Source of the DNA: Chloroflexota bacterium | GTDB lineage: Bacteria > Chloroflexota > Limnocylindria > Limnocylindrales > CSP1-4 | Direction: 5' to 3' | DNA: 8,863 nucleotides | NCBI GenBank assembly: GCA_021802185.1 | Contig: JAKAAV010000068.1 | Coordinates: forward strand, 1 to 8,863 | Shown here: piece after piece, positions 1 to 5,164 of the stretch | Position numbering within the stretch: the stretch's first letter is position 1 | Layout: each line of letters opens with the position of its first letter | Notes under the pieces: model-generated | What the model saw: the letters and a program-made list of their open reading frames with translations, nothing else | Told to the model about the DNA's origin: nothing | Databases searched by the model: none | Program-made: the position numbers and the translations under genes

Positions 1-39
1 TCCGTCCCGCGCCTTCCGGACGGGCCGAGATCGACGTAT

Positions 40-80
40 CCGGCTCGTCGCCAGCAGTGCCCGCGCGGGCGACGAGCCGG
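40..80. terminator. Strong 13-bp hairpin, candidate terminator
   Basis: A perfect 13-bp inverted repeat (ccggctcgtcgcc at 40-52, ggcgacgagccgg at 68-80) encloses a 15-nt loop. There is no T-run on either side, so the strand it serves is not decided. It could end a gene lying left of the window or the minus-strand F420 operon whose last stop is at 230. I see no credible coding sequence in 1-229; open frames there look like GC-driven shadows. Confidence 0.4.
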
Positions 81-229
81 GCCCGAACGCCGGGCACTTG
101 CGCAGACCCGGCCCGCTCCGGATCGTAGGCCACGAGAGACCGCCGCTCCATAAGCAGAGTGACGTACCGGCGGGCAGACTTGCCCAGGCGTGCCGACCCC
201 TTGGACGCGCCACGGCGACCAGGTGCGCG

Positions 230-1261
230 TCAGGCGGACCGGATCGCCGCCCGGAGCCGTTCCCAGAGCCGCGCGTTCGGCGGCTCGCCGCCGGTCCCAG
301 GTTCGAACGGGAGCAGCGGCAGCACGCGGTCCGCGTGGCCCGCGACGCGCTCGGCAAGGGCCTCGGGCAACGCCTCGGATGGTGCGACCACCGCCACGAG
401 CGAAAGGAGCTCGCCGTCGATGAGACCCGGCATCTCGGACCACCTGCCGGTTGCCGCCAGCCGGCTCAACCGCTCACCGACACGCTCGCGGTCGTGCACC
501 GCGAGCACGGCGCGATAGCTGGGCGTCGATGCGTAGAAGGCGACGCGGGCACGCACGGCGTCGAGCACGACCGGGTCGTCCGTGGGCGCGAGGAACACCG
601 GCACGATTCGCTCCGTGCGCACGTCGTCGCGCTCCGATTCGCCGGTCGCGAGCGCCGGCTCGAGCACGTCGGCGAGGTACCGCGCGGTGTGGAAGGGATG
701 GACCTGGAAGCCGTCGGCGGTGCGACCGGCCAGCCGGGCGAGCGCGGCCCCGACGCCGGCGATCGAGATCGGGATCGGCACGCGGACGGCGGGCGTGACC
801 TCGAGCGGGGGTGGACTGAACGCGGGTGTCATCAGGGACAGGTCGAAATGCTCGGTGCGGACCCGGAACGGCTCTCCGTCCTGCCACGTCGACCACGCGG
901 CGCGAATAACCTCGATCCACTCCGCCAGCCGCGGCGCGGGCGCACTCCACTCCATCCCGAACCGGCGCTCGACGTGCGCGCGCACCTGCGTCCCGAGGCC
1001 CAGCAGGAACCGCCCGCGAGAGAGCGCAGCGAGGTCGAAGGCCGCGTGCGCGAGGACGACCGGGCTCCGCGCGAACGCGACGGCGATCCCCGTTCCGACC
1101 TCGATCCGGTCGGTCGTGGCGAGAGCCAGAGCGGACGCGACGAACGGCTCGTGCTCGGTCTCGGCGAGCCACAGCGCGTCGAACCCGAAGGCTTCGGCTG
1201 CGCGGGCGAGTCGACCGACGTCGGCCGGGGCCGGGCTTCCGGCGGCGAGGTCGAGCTTCAC
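230..1261 (-). CDS. F420-dependent LLM-class (luciferase-like) oxidoreductase
   Basis: This 343-residue protein has the TIM-barrel signature of the bacterial luciferase-like flavin/F420 superfamily. Visible motifs are GFDALWLAETEHEPF (about 26-40) near the first strands, a VGTGIA strand (55-60) and LSRGRFLLGLGTQV (80-93). The sequence resembles the actinobacterial F420 subgroup typified by MSMEG_2256 (TIGR03617) more than FMN monooxygenases, and the length fits. Members use F420/F420H2 in cytosolic hydride transfers; the substrate cannot be read from sequence. The GTG start at 1261 is chosen because it overlaps the stop of the upstream Ddn-like gene as GTGA and sits directly before the conserved KLDL strand. 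A much longer open frame continues upstream of it, antisense-like in composition, and is not part of the gene. This overlap implies translational coupling and joint function with the preceding F420 reductase. Confidence 0.88.
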   Translation of the reverse strand: MKLDLAAGSPAPADVGRLARAAEAFGFDALWLAETEHEPFVASALALATTDRIEVGTGIAVAFARSPVVLAHAAFDLAALSRGRFLLGLGTQVRAHVERRFGMEWSAPAPRLAEWIEVIRAAWSTWQDGEPFRVRTEHFDLSLMTPAFSPPPLEVTPAVRVPIPISIAGVGAALARLAGRTADGFQVHPFHTARYLADVLEPALATGESERDDVRTERIVPVFLAPTDDPVVLDAVRARVAFYASTPSYRAVLAVHDRERVGERLSRLAATGRWSEMPGLIDGELLSLVAVVAPSEALPEALAERVAGHADRVLPLLPFEPGTGGEPPNARLWERLRAAIRSA

Positions 1262-1998
1262 CGCTGTGCCCGGTTCGTCTGCGGCGCCAGCGCGTCCGTG
1301 CGGTGCGGTCGGCGACGGACGAGCTTGATCGCAGCGCACGCCGCCCAGATCGTCGCGAGCGACGCGGCCGCGGTCGATGCGATCCAGCCGTCTCCTCCCG
1401 GATCGTGGGGGCCGGGCGCGATTCCCCTGGGCCGGATGCGGACGAGCGGGAACCGGCCGAGCACGGCCATGAGCTGCTCGTCGGTCACGCGACGGGGATC
1501 GACGCCTGTCAACCCCCACGCGAGCAGGAACACGCTCTCGCCGAGTGGCCGCATCGCGCGCAGGGACTCGGCGGGGTCGGTGACCTCCTCGGCGAGGCCG
1601 CTGATCGCGCCGTCGGGCAGGACGACCTCGACGCGCGGGTCGGCGACCAGGTTCCGGAACCACTGGGTGGACCGCCCGAAGCCCGCGATGCAGTAGACGG
1701 CGCCGTCGACGATCACGTATCCGAGCGGAACCTCGCGCCACCGGCCGGTCCTGCGTCCCCGGACGCGCAGCAGCATCACGTAGCCCGTGAGCGGGTTCGA
1801 CAGGTAGCGGCCCAGGCCGAGCCGGAGCGCGGGCGCCGCCCACCAGCGGTTGAAGATACCGAACGCGCGATGGAGGGCGGTGAGGTGCGCCACGTACGGG
1901 GCACGGTACGGCAACCGCGCCTGGTCGACGGATGCACCGCCACTCGCGGGGACGGCCTCCCCTTCCCTCGCCCCGGGATCCTGCCCGCGACCCGTCAC
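1258..1998 (-). CDS. Ddn-like F420H2-dependent reductase with C-terminal membrane segment
   Basis: This 246-residue protein is of the deazaflavin-dependent nitroreductase (Ddn / F420H2-dependent quinone reductase, PF04075) split-barrel family. The core is visible as LLRVRGRRTGRWREVPLGYV (76-95, the cofactor-phosphate loop) and GFGRSTQWFRNLVADPRVEV (106-125). Family members reduce quinones or nitro compounds with F420H2, often at the membrane. The protein is longer than the usual ~150 residues. It has an N-terminal leader of about 30 residues, a linker, and a hydrophobic stretch at 205-227 followed by basic residues (KLVRRR), which looks like a C-terminal membrane anchor. The start is uncertain: GTG at 1998 is the most upstream reasonable codon but has no Shine-Dalgarno sequence of its own, and a GTG inside the conserved region (codon 36) is too late. 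It overlaps the next gene by 4 nt (GTGA), so the two F420 enzymes form an operon. Confidence 0.82.
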   Translation of the reverse strand: MTGRGQDPGAREGEAVPASGGASVDQARLPYRAPYVAHLTALHRAFGIFNRWWAAPALRLGLGRYLSNPLTGYVMLLRVRGRRTGRWREVPLGYVIVDGAVYCIAGFGRSTQWFRNLVADPRVEVVLPDGAISGLAEEVTDPAESLRAMRPLGESVFLLAWGLTGVDPRRVTDEQLMAVLGRFPLVRIRPRGIAPGPHDPGGDGWIASTAAASLATIWAACAAIKLVRRRPHRTDALAPQTNRAQR

Positions 1999-2012
1999 GT
2001 CCGATCGACCAC
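1995..2012 (-). other. Possible five-codon leader ORF coupled to the Ddn-like start
   Basis: On the minus strand a GGAGG (2020-2024) sits 7 nt before a GTG at 2012, which reads GTG GTC GAT CGG ACG TGA. Its stop overlaps the proposed GTG start of the Ddn-like gene as GTGA. That downstream start lacks its own Shine-Dalgarno sequence, so ribosome delivery by reinitiation is conceivable. It may equally be chance, or a sign that the real gene start is elsewhere. Confidence 0.25.
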
Positions 2013-2035
2013 GCCGAGACCTCCGCTCGGCGACG

Positions 2036-2041
2036 AGGGTA
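2036..2041 (-). promoter_or_regulatory. Possible -10 element for the F420 operon
   Basis: TACCCT on the minus strand fits the relaxed TAnnnT -10 of high-GC bacteria and lies about 38 nt before the GTG at 1998. The -35 region 17 nt upstream (tcacaa) is poor, so support is weak. Confidence 0.2.
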
Positions 2042-2115
2042 GCGCGCGGTGGCCGCCCTTGTGACGACCACGGAACGCTCGGATGTCCCGCGGGTGTCGC
2101 GTGTTGCCGCTGCGG

Positions 2116-2137
2116 TCGTGCCGCGCGGCCCGCACGA
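2116..2137 (-). terminator. Weak hairpin downstream of the desulfurase gene
   Basis: A 6-bp stem (tcgtgc at 2116-2121, gcacga at 2132-2137) with a GC-rich 10-nt loop lies about 30 nt past the desulfurase stop. There is no T-run. If it works, the desulfurase and the F420 pair are separate transcripts. Confidence 0.22.
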
Positions 2138-2168
2138 GCACGGGCACGCAGGCGTCCGTAGGCCGCCC

Positions 2169-3587
2169 CTACGAGCTCTCGCCGCCGTGGCCGCCGATCG
2201 ACGCGAGCGCGACCGGGAGAGACGGCATCGGTCGTGTCTCTGGGTCCGGCACGTACTCGCCGGTCGAGGCATCGGGCCGGTACGTCCAGCGCGGCCCCGA
2301 TCGCACGATCGCCTCGAGCGCCGTGGCCAGCGCATCGACGTCGTTCCGGGTCGTGCCCAACCCCATGCTCGCGCGGACGGCCCCCGGGACGCGGCCCTTC
2401 GCCCCGCCCGAGATCTCGGTCCGGAGCTTCGCGGCCTCCGCGTCGCCGACGTGGAGGAGGCTCAGCAGCAGCGGGTGGGCGCAGAAGCAGCCGTGGCGGA
2501 CGCCGATCCCGTGCTCCGCGCTCAGGATCGCCGCGAGCTGGCTGTGCCACAGGCCGCGCACGTTGAACGTGGCGAGCGCAAGCCGCGGATGCGATTCCGG
2601 CCACAGGCGGTACAGCTCGACGCCGTCGATCGCGCCGATCCGCTGGCGGGCGTACTGCGCGAGCGTCATCTCCTCCGCCGCCAGTCGATCCATGCCGTGC
2701 CCGGCGAGCGCGTCGCACGCGACGCCGAGCGCGACCGCGCCGAGGACGTTCGGCGAGCCCGCCTCCTGGCGGTCGGGGAGGTCCGACCAGAGCACGGTGT
2801 CGAGCGTCACGAACTCCACGGCACCCCCGCCGCGCAGAAACGGCACGGGCGCGCGGAGCCAGTCGCGGCGCCCGGCGAGCACGCCGGCGCCGTAGGGCGC
2901 GTACACCTTGTGCCCGGACATCGCGACGAAGTCGACGTCGAGGCCCGCCACGTCGATCGGATGGTGCGCGGCGAGCTGGGCGGCGTCGAGCAGCACTCGC
3001 GCACCGTGGCGGTGCGCGATCTCGGCGATCCCGGCGATCGGCCAGAGCTCGCCGGTCACGTTCGACGCGCCGGTGACGGCCACCAGGCACGGTCCGGCGG
3101 GACGCTCGCGCAGCGCGTCGTCGAGCCTCGCGAGCGCGTCGTCCGGCGTCGCGGGCACGGGCAGGTGCCGGGTGACGAGGCCGGGCCGCCGCCATGGCAG
3201 CAGGTTCGCGTGGTGCTCGACCGCGAAGGTCACGACCTGGCAGCCGTCGGGGAGCGCGGAGGCGAGCAGGTTGATCGCATCGGTCGTGTTCCGGACGAAC
3301 AGCACCTGGTCGTCAGGCCGCAGGCCGAGGAAACACGCGACCGACTCGCGCGCGCCCTCGTACGCGGCGGTTGCGACCTGCGACTTGTGACCGGCGCCCC
3401 GATGCACGCTGCTGTACCAGGGCAGGAACGCCTCGACCGCCTCGGCGACACGCACGAGAGGCGGCGTGCTTGCCGCGTAGTCGAGGTTGAGGTACGGCAC
3501 CTCGCCGCCCGTCACCAGAGGGACGGGCGAGCGGTGCCCGACGAGGCGGAGGTCGTCGACGAGCGGCGGACTCGTGGGGAGCGTCAC
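2169..3587 (-). CDS. Cysteine desulfurase-like class V aminotransferase
   Basis: This 472-residue PLP fold-type I enzyme of the SufS/NifS/Csd class removes sulfur from cysteine as an enzyme-bound persulfide. Visible landmarks are LDYAASTPP (35-43), EHHANLLPW (124-132, PLP-stacking His), LLDAAQ (199-204, Asp201 to the pyridine nitrogen), SGHKVYAPYGAG (224-235, Lys227 as Schiff-base lysine), QEAGSPN (274-280) and RHGCFCAHP (364-372). In the last, the R-x-G-x-x-C-A pattern puts the catalytic cysteine at Cys369, with a second cysteine at 367. The length exceeds SufS (~400) because of an N-terminal lead and a tail after residue 430. The GTG start at 3587 is preceded by a strong GGAGG 9 nt upstream. 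No SufBCDE, IscU or tRNA-thiolation gene is adjacent, so the sulfur acceptor is unknown; another class V reaction is possible. Confidence 0.85.
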   Translation of the reverse strand: MTLPTSPPLVDDLRLVGHRSPVPLVTGGEVPYLNLDYAASTPPLVRVAEAVEAFLPWYSSVHRGAGHKSQVATAAYEGARESVACFLGLRPDDQVLFVRNTTDAINLLASALPDGCQVVTFAVEHHANLLPWRRPGLVTRHLPVPATPDDALARLDDALRERPAGPCLVAVTGASNVTGELWPIAGIAEIAHRHGARVLLDAAQLAAHHPIDVAGLDVDFVAMSGHKVYAPYGAGVLAGRRDWLRAPVPFLRGGGAVEFVTLDTVLWSDLPDRQEAGSPNVLGAVALGVACDALAGHGMDRLAAEEMTLAQYARQRIGAIDGVELYRLWPESHPRLALATFNVRGLWHSQLAAILSAEHGIGVRHGCFCAHPLLLSLLHVGDAEAAKLRTEISGGAKGRVPGAVRASMGLGTTRNDVDALATALEAIVRSGPRWTYRPDASTGEYVPDPETRPMPSLPVALASIGGHGGESS

Positions 3588-3654
3588 CCCGCACCACCTC
3601 CTCGATCGTCTGCCTGCCGCGTCCCGCTGCGGTCGTGCACCCGGAAGCCGGTGC

Positions 3655-3673
3655 TAGCCTGTGCCGCAGGATA
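3655..3673. promoter_or_regulatory. Dyad with divergent -10-like arms between two divergent genes
   Basis: TAGCCTG-tgccg-CAGGATA is an imperfect inverted repeat lying between the desulfurase start (3587) and the NTF2-like start (3721). Read on the plus strand the left arm is TAGCCT; read on the minus strand the right arm is TATCCT. Both fit the TAnnnT -10 pattern and would give start points inside the dyad. Neither has a convincing -35 (the nearest minus-strand TTGTCC has a 22-nt spacer). It could be overlapping divergent promoters or an operator. Confidence 0.3.
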
Positions 3674-3720
3674 CGCGGCCGGTCGCGGGGCGGCCGGACA
3701 AGCCCGAGCCGGAGGGGGAC

Positions 3721-4119
3721 ATGGACCGCGACGGCCTGCAGCGGTGGCTGGACCGCTACGTCGAGGCATGGCGCACGTACGACCCGGAGCTGATCGGCTC
3801 GCTGTTCTCGGACGATGCCCGCTATCACTATCACCCCTGGGACGATCCCCTGGTCGGGCGGGCCGCGATCGTCCAGTCGTGGCTGGAACCCGGCGGCAGC
3901 GTCTCGGGGCGGGACGATCCGCGCTCGTGGCACGCGCGGTACGCGCCGCTCGCCGTCGACGGCGCGGTGGCAGTCGCGACCGGCATCACGACGTACGTTC
4001 CGACGAGCCGGGCGCCGGGACGCGTCTACCGGAACCTGTGGGTCATGCGCTTCGACGACGACGATCGCTGCACCGACTTCACCGAGTGGTGCATGCAGGA
4101 GCCGGACGAGGCCGCGTGA
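3721..4119 (+). CDS. SnoaL/NTF2-like domain protein
   Basis: This 132-residue protein has the cone-shaped alpha+beta NTF2/SnoaL fold signature: an N-terminal helix WLDRYVEAWRTYDPELIGSL (9-28), FSDDARYHYHPWDDPLVGRA (29-48) in the usual cavity-lining position, a GRAAIVQSW helix (46-54), then strands ending in NLWVMRFDDDDRCTDFTEW (105-123). Members are small cytosolic enzymes (isomerases, cyclases, dehydratases) or binding proteins; the reaction cannot be assigned. The ATG start at 3721 follows GGAGGGGGAC. It is divergent from the desulfurase gene and convergent with the oligopeptidase remnant. The stop codon lies inside a 14-bp tandem duplication, so the C-terminal tail may have been altered recently. 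Confidence 0.8.
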   Translation: MDRDGLQRWLDRYVEAWRTYDPELIGSLFSDDARYHYHPWDDPLVGRAAIVQSWLEPGGSVSGRDDPRSWHARYAPLAVDGAVAVATGITTYVPTSRAPGRVYRNLWVMRFDDDDRCTDFTEWCMQEPDEAA

Positions 4120-4140
4120 TGGCGGCCGCGTGATGGCGGC
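4110..4140. repeat. 14-bp tandem duplication across a stop codon
   Basis: The unit gccgcgtgatggcg occurs twice head to tail at 4111-4124 and 4125-4138, with periodicity continuing to 4110 and 4140. The TGA of the NTF2-like gene is in the first copy and an identical GTGATGG in the second. It is most simply a slippage duplication at the junction with the decayed oligopeptidase sequence. Confidence 0.75.
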
Positions 4141-4185
4141 GGCCCGGCTCGCGGGCGTGCGCGCACTGGACCGCCCGCGCGAGGC

Positions 4186-4392
4186 GAGCGCCATCTGCAG
4201 GAAGGTGAGCACGTCGGTCCGTTCGTCGATGAGCCTGTGGACCGGCTTCCCGAGCCCGTGACCGGCGTCGCTGTCGACCCGGAGGAGGATCGTCGCGTCG
4301 GCGCCCTGCGCGACCTGGAGCGCCGCCGCGAACTGGAACGAGTGCCCGGGCCCGGCGCGGTCGTCATGGTCGCGGACGAGCGCTGACGGGAA
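4186..4392 (-). pseudogene. Remnant of the C-terminal end of a prolyl oligopeptidase (S9A)
   Basis: One minus-strand frame reads 69 residues that match the end of bacterial prolyl oligopeptidases. It contains RDHDDRAGPGHSFQFAAALQ with the DHDDR motif carrying the catalytic aspartate, then LLRVDSDAGHGLGKPVH with the AGHG motif carrying the catalytic histidine, then LIDERTDVLTFLQMAL. Prolyl oligopeptidases are about 680-700 residues with a beta-propeller and an alpha/beta hydrolase domain. Here the propeller and the nucleophile serine are missing, there is no start, and the frame runs on without the expected stop. The 5' edge abuts the promoter of the GYD gene. It is therefore a fossil left by deletion, not a functional gene. 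Confidence 0.72.
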
Positions 4393-4397
4393 CCGCC

Positions 4398-4425
4398 TTG
4401 ACACGCTGCCCGCCGACCCTACGAT
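4398..4425 (+). promoter_or_regulatory. Near-consensus sigma-70-type promoter for the GYD gene
   Basis: TTGACA (4398-4403, perfect -35) is followed after 16 nt by TACGAT (4420-4425, 4 of 6 to TATAAT and a fit to TAnnnT). Transcription would start near 4432, about 50 nt before the GTG start at 4481. It is the best promoter match I found in the window. Confidence 0.6.
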
Positions 4426-4480
4426 GACGCGACCGCGGCTCACTCGCGTCCCACCGGATGCCCGCGGCAGGAGGGGCTTC

Positions 4481-4801
4481 GTGCCGAAGTACCTGTTCAC
4501 CGGCACCTTCACGCAAGAGGGCGCCAAGGGTCTCCTCGACGAAGGCGGAAGCGGTCGCCGCACGGCCGTGGAGAAGCTGTTCGCCTCACTCGGGGGGACG
4601 CTCGAGTCGTACCACTTCGCTTTCGGGAGCGACGACTTCTTCATCATCGGCGAACTTCCCGACAGCGCCGCCGCCGCCTCCGCGGCACTCGTCACATCGG
4701 GCTCGGGCGCCGTGCACACCCGGACGGTCGTGCTCCTGACCCCAGAGGAATTGGACGCCGTGGCGAGGCTGGCGCCGACCTACCGAGCGCCCGGGCGCTG
4801 A
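4481..4801 (+). CDS. GYD domain-containing protein
   Basis: This 106-residue protein covers essentially the whole GYD (DUF3303-like) ferredoxin-fold domain: FTGTFTQEGAKGLLDEGGSG (6-25), AVEKLFASLGGTLESYHFAF (29-48), DDFFIIGELPD (51-61) and a final VVLLTPEELDAV strand-helix (83-94). Small GYD proteins are widespread in Actinomycetota and related phyla and have no assigned reaction. By fold they resemble small dimeric alpha+beta barrel proteins. The start is GTG 4481, preceded by AGGAGGGG with about 6 nt spacing; upstream in-frame residues are unlike the family. It has its own promoter at 4398-4425 and ends before tandem hairpins, so it is probably transcribed alone. Confidence 0.85.
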   Translation: MPKYLFTGTFTQEGAKGLLDEGGSGRRTAVEKLFASLGGTLESYHFAFGSDDFFIIGELPDSAAAASAALVTSGSGAVHTRTVVLLTPEELDAVARLAPTYRAPGR

Positions 4802-4804
4802 ACC

Positions 4805-4821
4805 GGCGCCGTCAGGGCGCC
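4805..4821 (+). terminator. Short hairpin just after the GYD stop
   Basis: ggcgcc at 4805-4810 pairs with ggcgcc at 4816-4821 around gtcag. It starts 4 nt past the stop and may act with the longer hairpin at 4851-4879. Confidence 0.3.
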
Positions 4822-4850
4822 CGCCCGTCCGAGAACGCACCGGATGGAGA

Positions 4851-4879
4851 CGGCCCGCCGTCTGTCGTACGGCGGGCCG
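4851..4879 (+). terminator. 11-bp GC hairpin, candidate terminator of the GYD gene
   Basis: cggcccgccgt (4851-4861) and acggcgggccg (4869-4879) form a perfect 11-bp stem with a 7-nt loop, about 50 nt past the GYD stop. There is no T-run, as is common for terminators of high-GC bacteria. Because it is symmetric it could also stop minus-strand transcription. Confidence 0.5.
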
Positions 4880-4895
4880 CCCCGAAGTGAAGCGG

Positions 4896-5156
4896 CTACG
4901 GACCGCCGGGGTCGCACGCTCCCCCGTCCCTGGCAGGCACGCTGCTGGTGCCAAACCTCGCCCTTGAAACGCTCCGTCGCGCAGTCGTCGGGGTTCCCTG
5001 CGAGGTCGGGACGAGGCAGCGTGCGCAGCGGCCGCAACCGCAGCGCCTCCATTCCGGCTCGTCGGGCGTCTCGAAGACGACGCGATCGCCTGCCGGATCG
5101 GTTCCCGGTCGTCGACCTGGCCGACCGGGGGGCGATCGGGTAGTCGAGGCGTGCAT
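4896..5156 (-). pseudogene. Doubtful small cysteine-rich ORF, possibly frameshifted
   Basis: An ATG at 5156, 9 nt beyond the stop of the FAD oxidoreductase, opens an 86-codon frame with a protein-like stretch DRVVFETPDEPEWRRCGCGR and then CARC, giving a C-x-C-x2-C-x2-C cluster. After that the frame turns low-quality. The frame that starts at 5052 reads NPDDCATERFKGEVWHQQRA followed by CQGRG at the same place, which looks more like protein. A one-base loss near 5010 would join them into one small zinc-binding-type protein. I recognise no family, no clear stop follows in the second frame, and both parts may be chance. Apart from this ORF and the hairpins I see nothing in 4802-5164. Confidence 0.25.
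5104..5129 (-). terminator. Hairpin downstream of the FAD oxidoreductase gene
   Basis: cccggtcg (5104-5111) and cgaccggg (5122-5129) form an 8-bp stem with a 10-nt loop, 36-61 nt past the stop at 5165. It would fall inside the doubtful ORF at 4896-5156, which counts slightly against that ORF. Confidence 0.3.
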
Positions 5157-5164
5157 GGCGCCCG

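Noticed and set aside
298..312. ggttcgaac as a tRNA T-loop
   Set aside because: The flanking bases do not form a 5-bp T stem, no anticodon arm or acceptor stem can be drawn, and the site codes for the C-terminus of the LLM protein.
98..1696. Long plus-strand open frame of 532 codons
   Set aside because: It lies antisense to the LLM and Ddn-like genes, is full of Arg/Gly/Pro repeats with no family signature, and is typical of GC-rich antisense frames.
1262..2335. Upstream extension of the LLM frame to 701 residues
   Set aside because: It overlaps the Ddn-like gene in another frame and holds only Arg-rich shadow sequence; the GTGA overlap gives a clear start.
1999..3195. Upstream extension of the Ddn-like frame across the desulfurase gene
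   Set aside because: The extension overlaps the desulfurase in another frame, and its residues show no domain.
2107..3638. 15-mer ccgctgcggtcgtgc present on both sides of the desulfurase gene (2107-2121 and 3624-3638)
   Set aside because: At this base composition one shared 15-mer in a window of this size is not surprising, and the flanks do not extend the match, so I do not call it a mobile-element repeat.
2049..4133. Plus-strand open frame of 694 codons across the desulfurase gene
   Set aside because: It runs antisense to a well-supported enzyme and into another frame of the NTF2-like gene; composition is shadow-like.
3313..4719. Whole 468-codon minus-strand frame as a gene
   Set aside because: Only the short stretch at 4186-4392 resembles a protein; the rest is antisense to the GYD, NTF2-like and desulfurase regions or shadows them.
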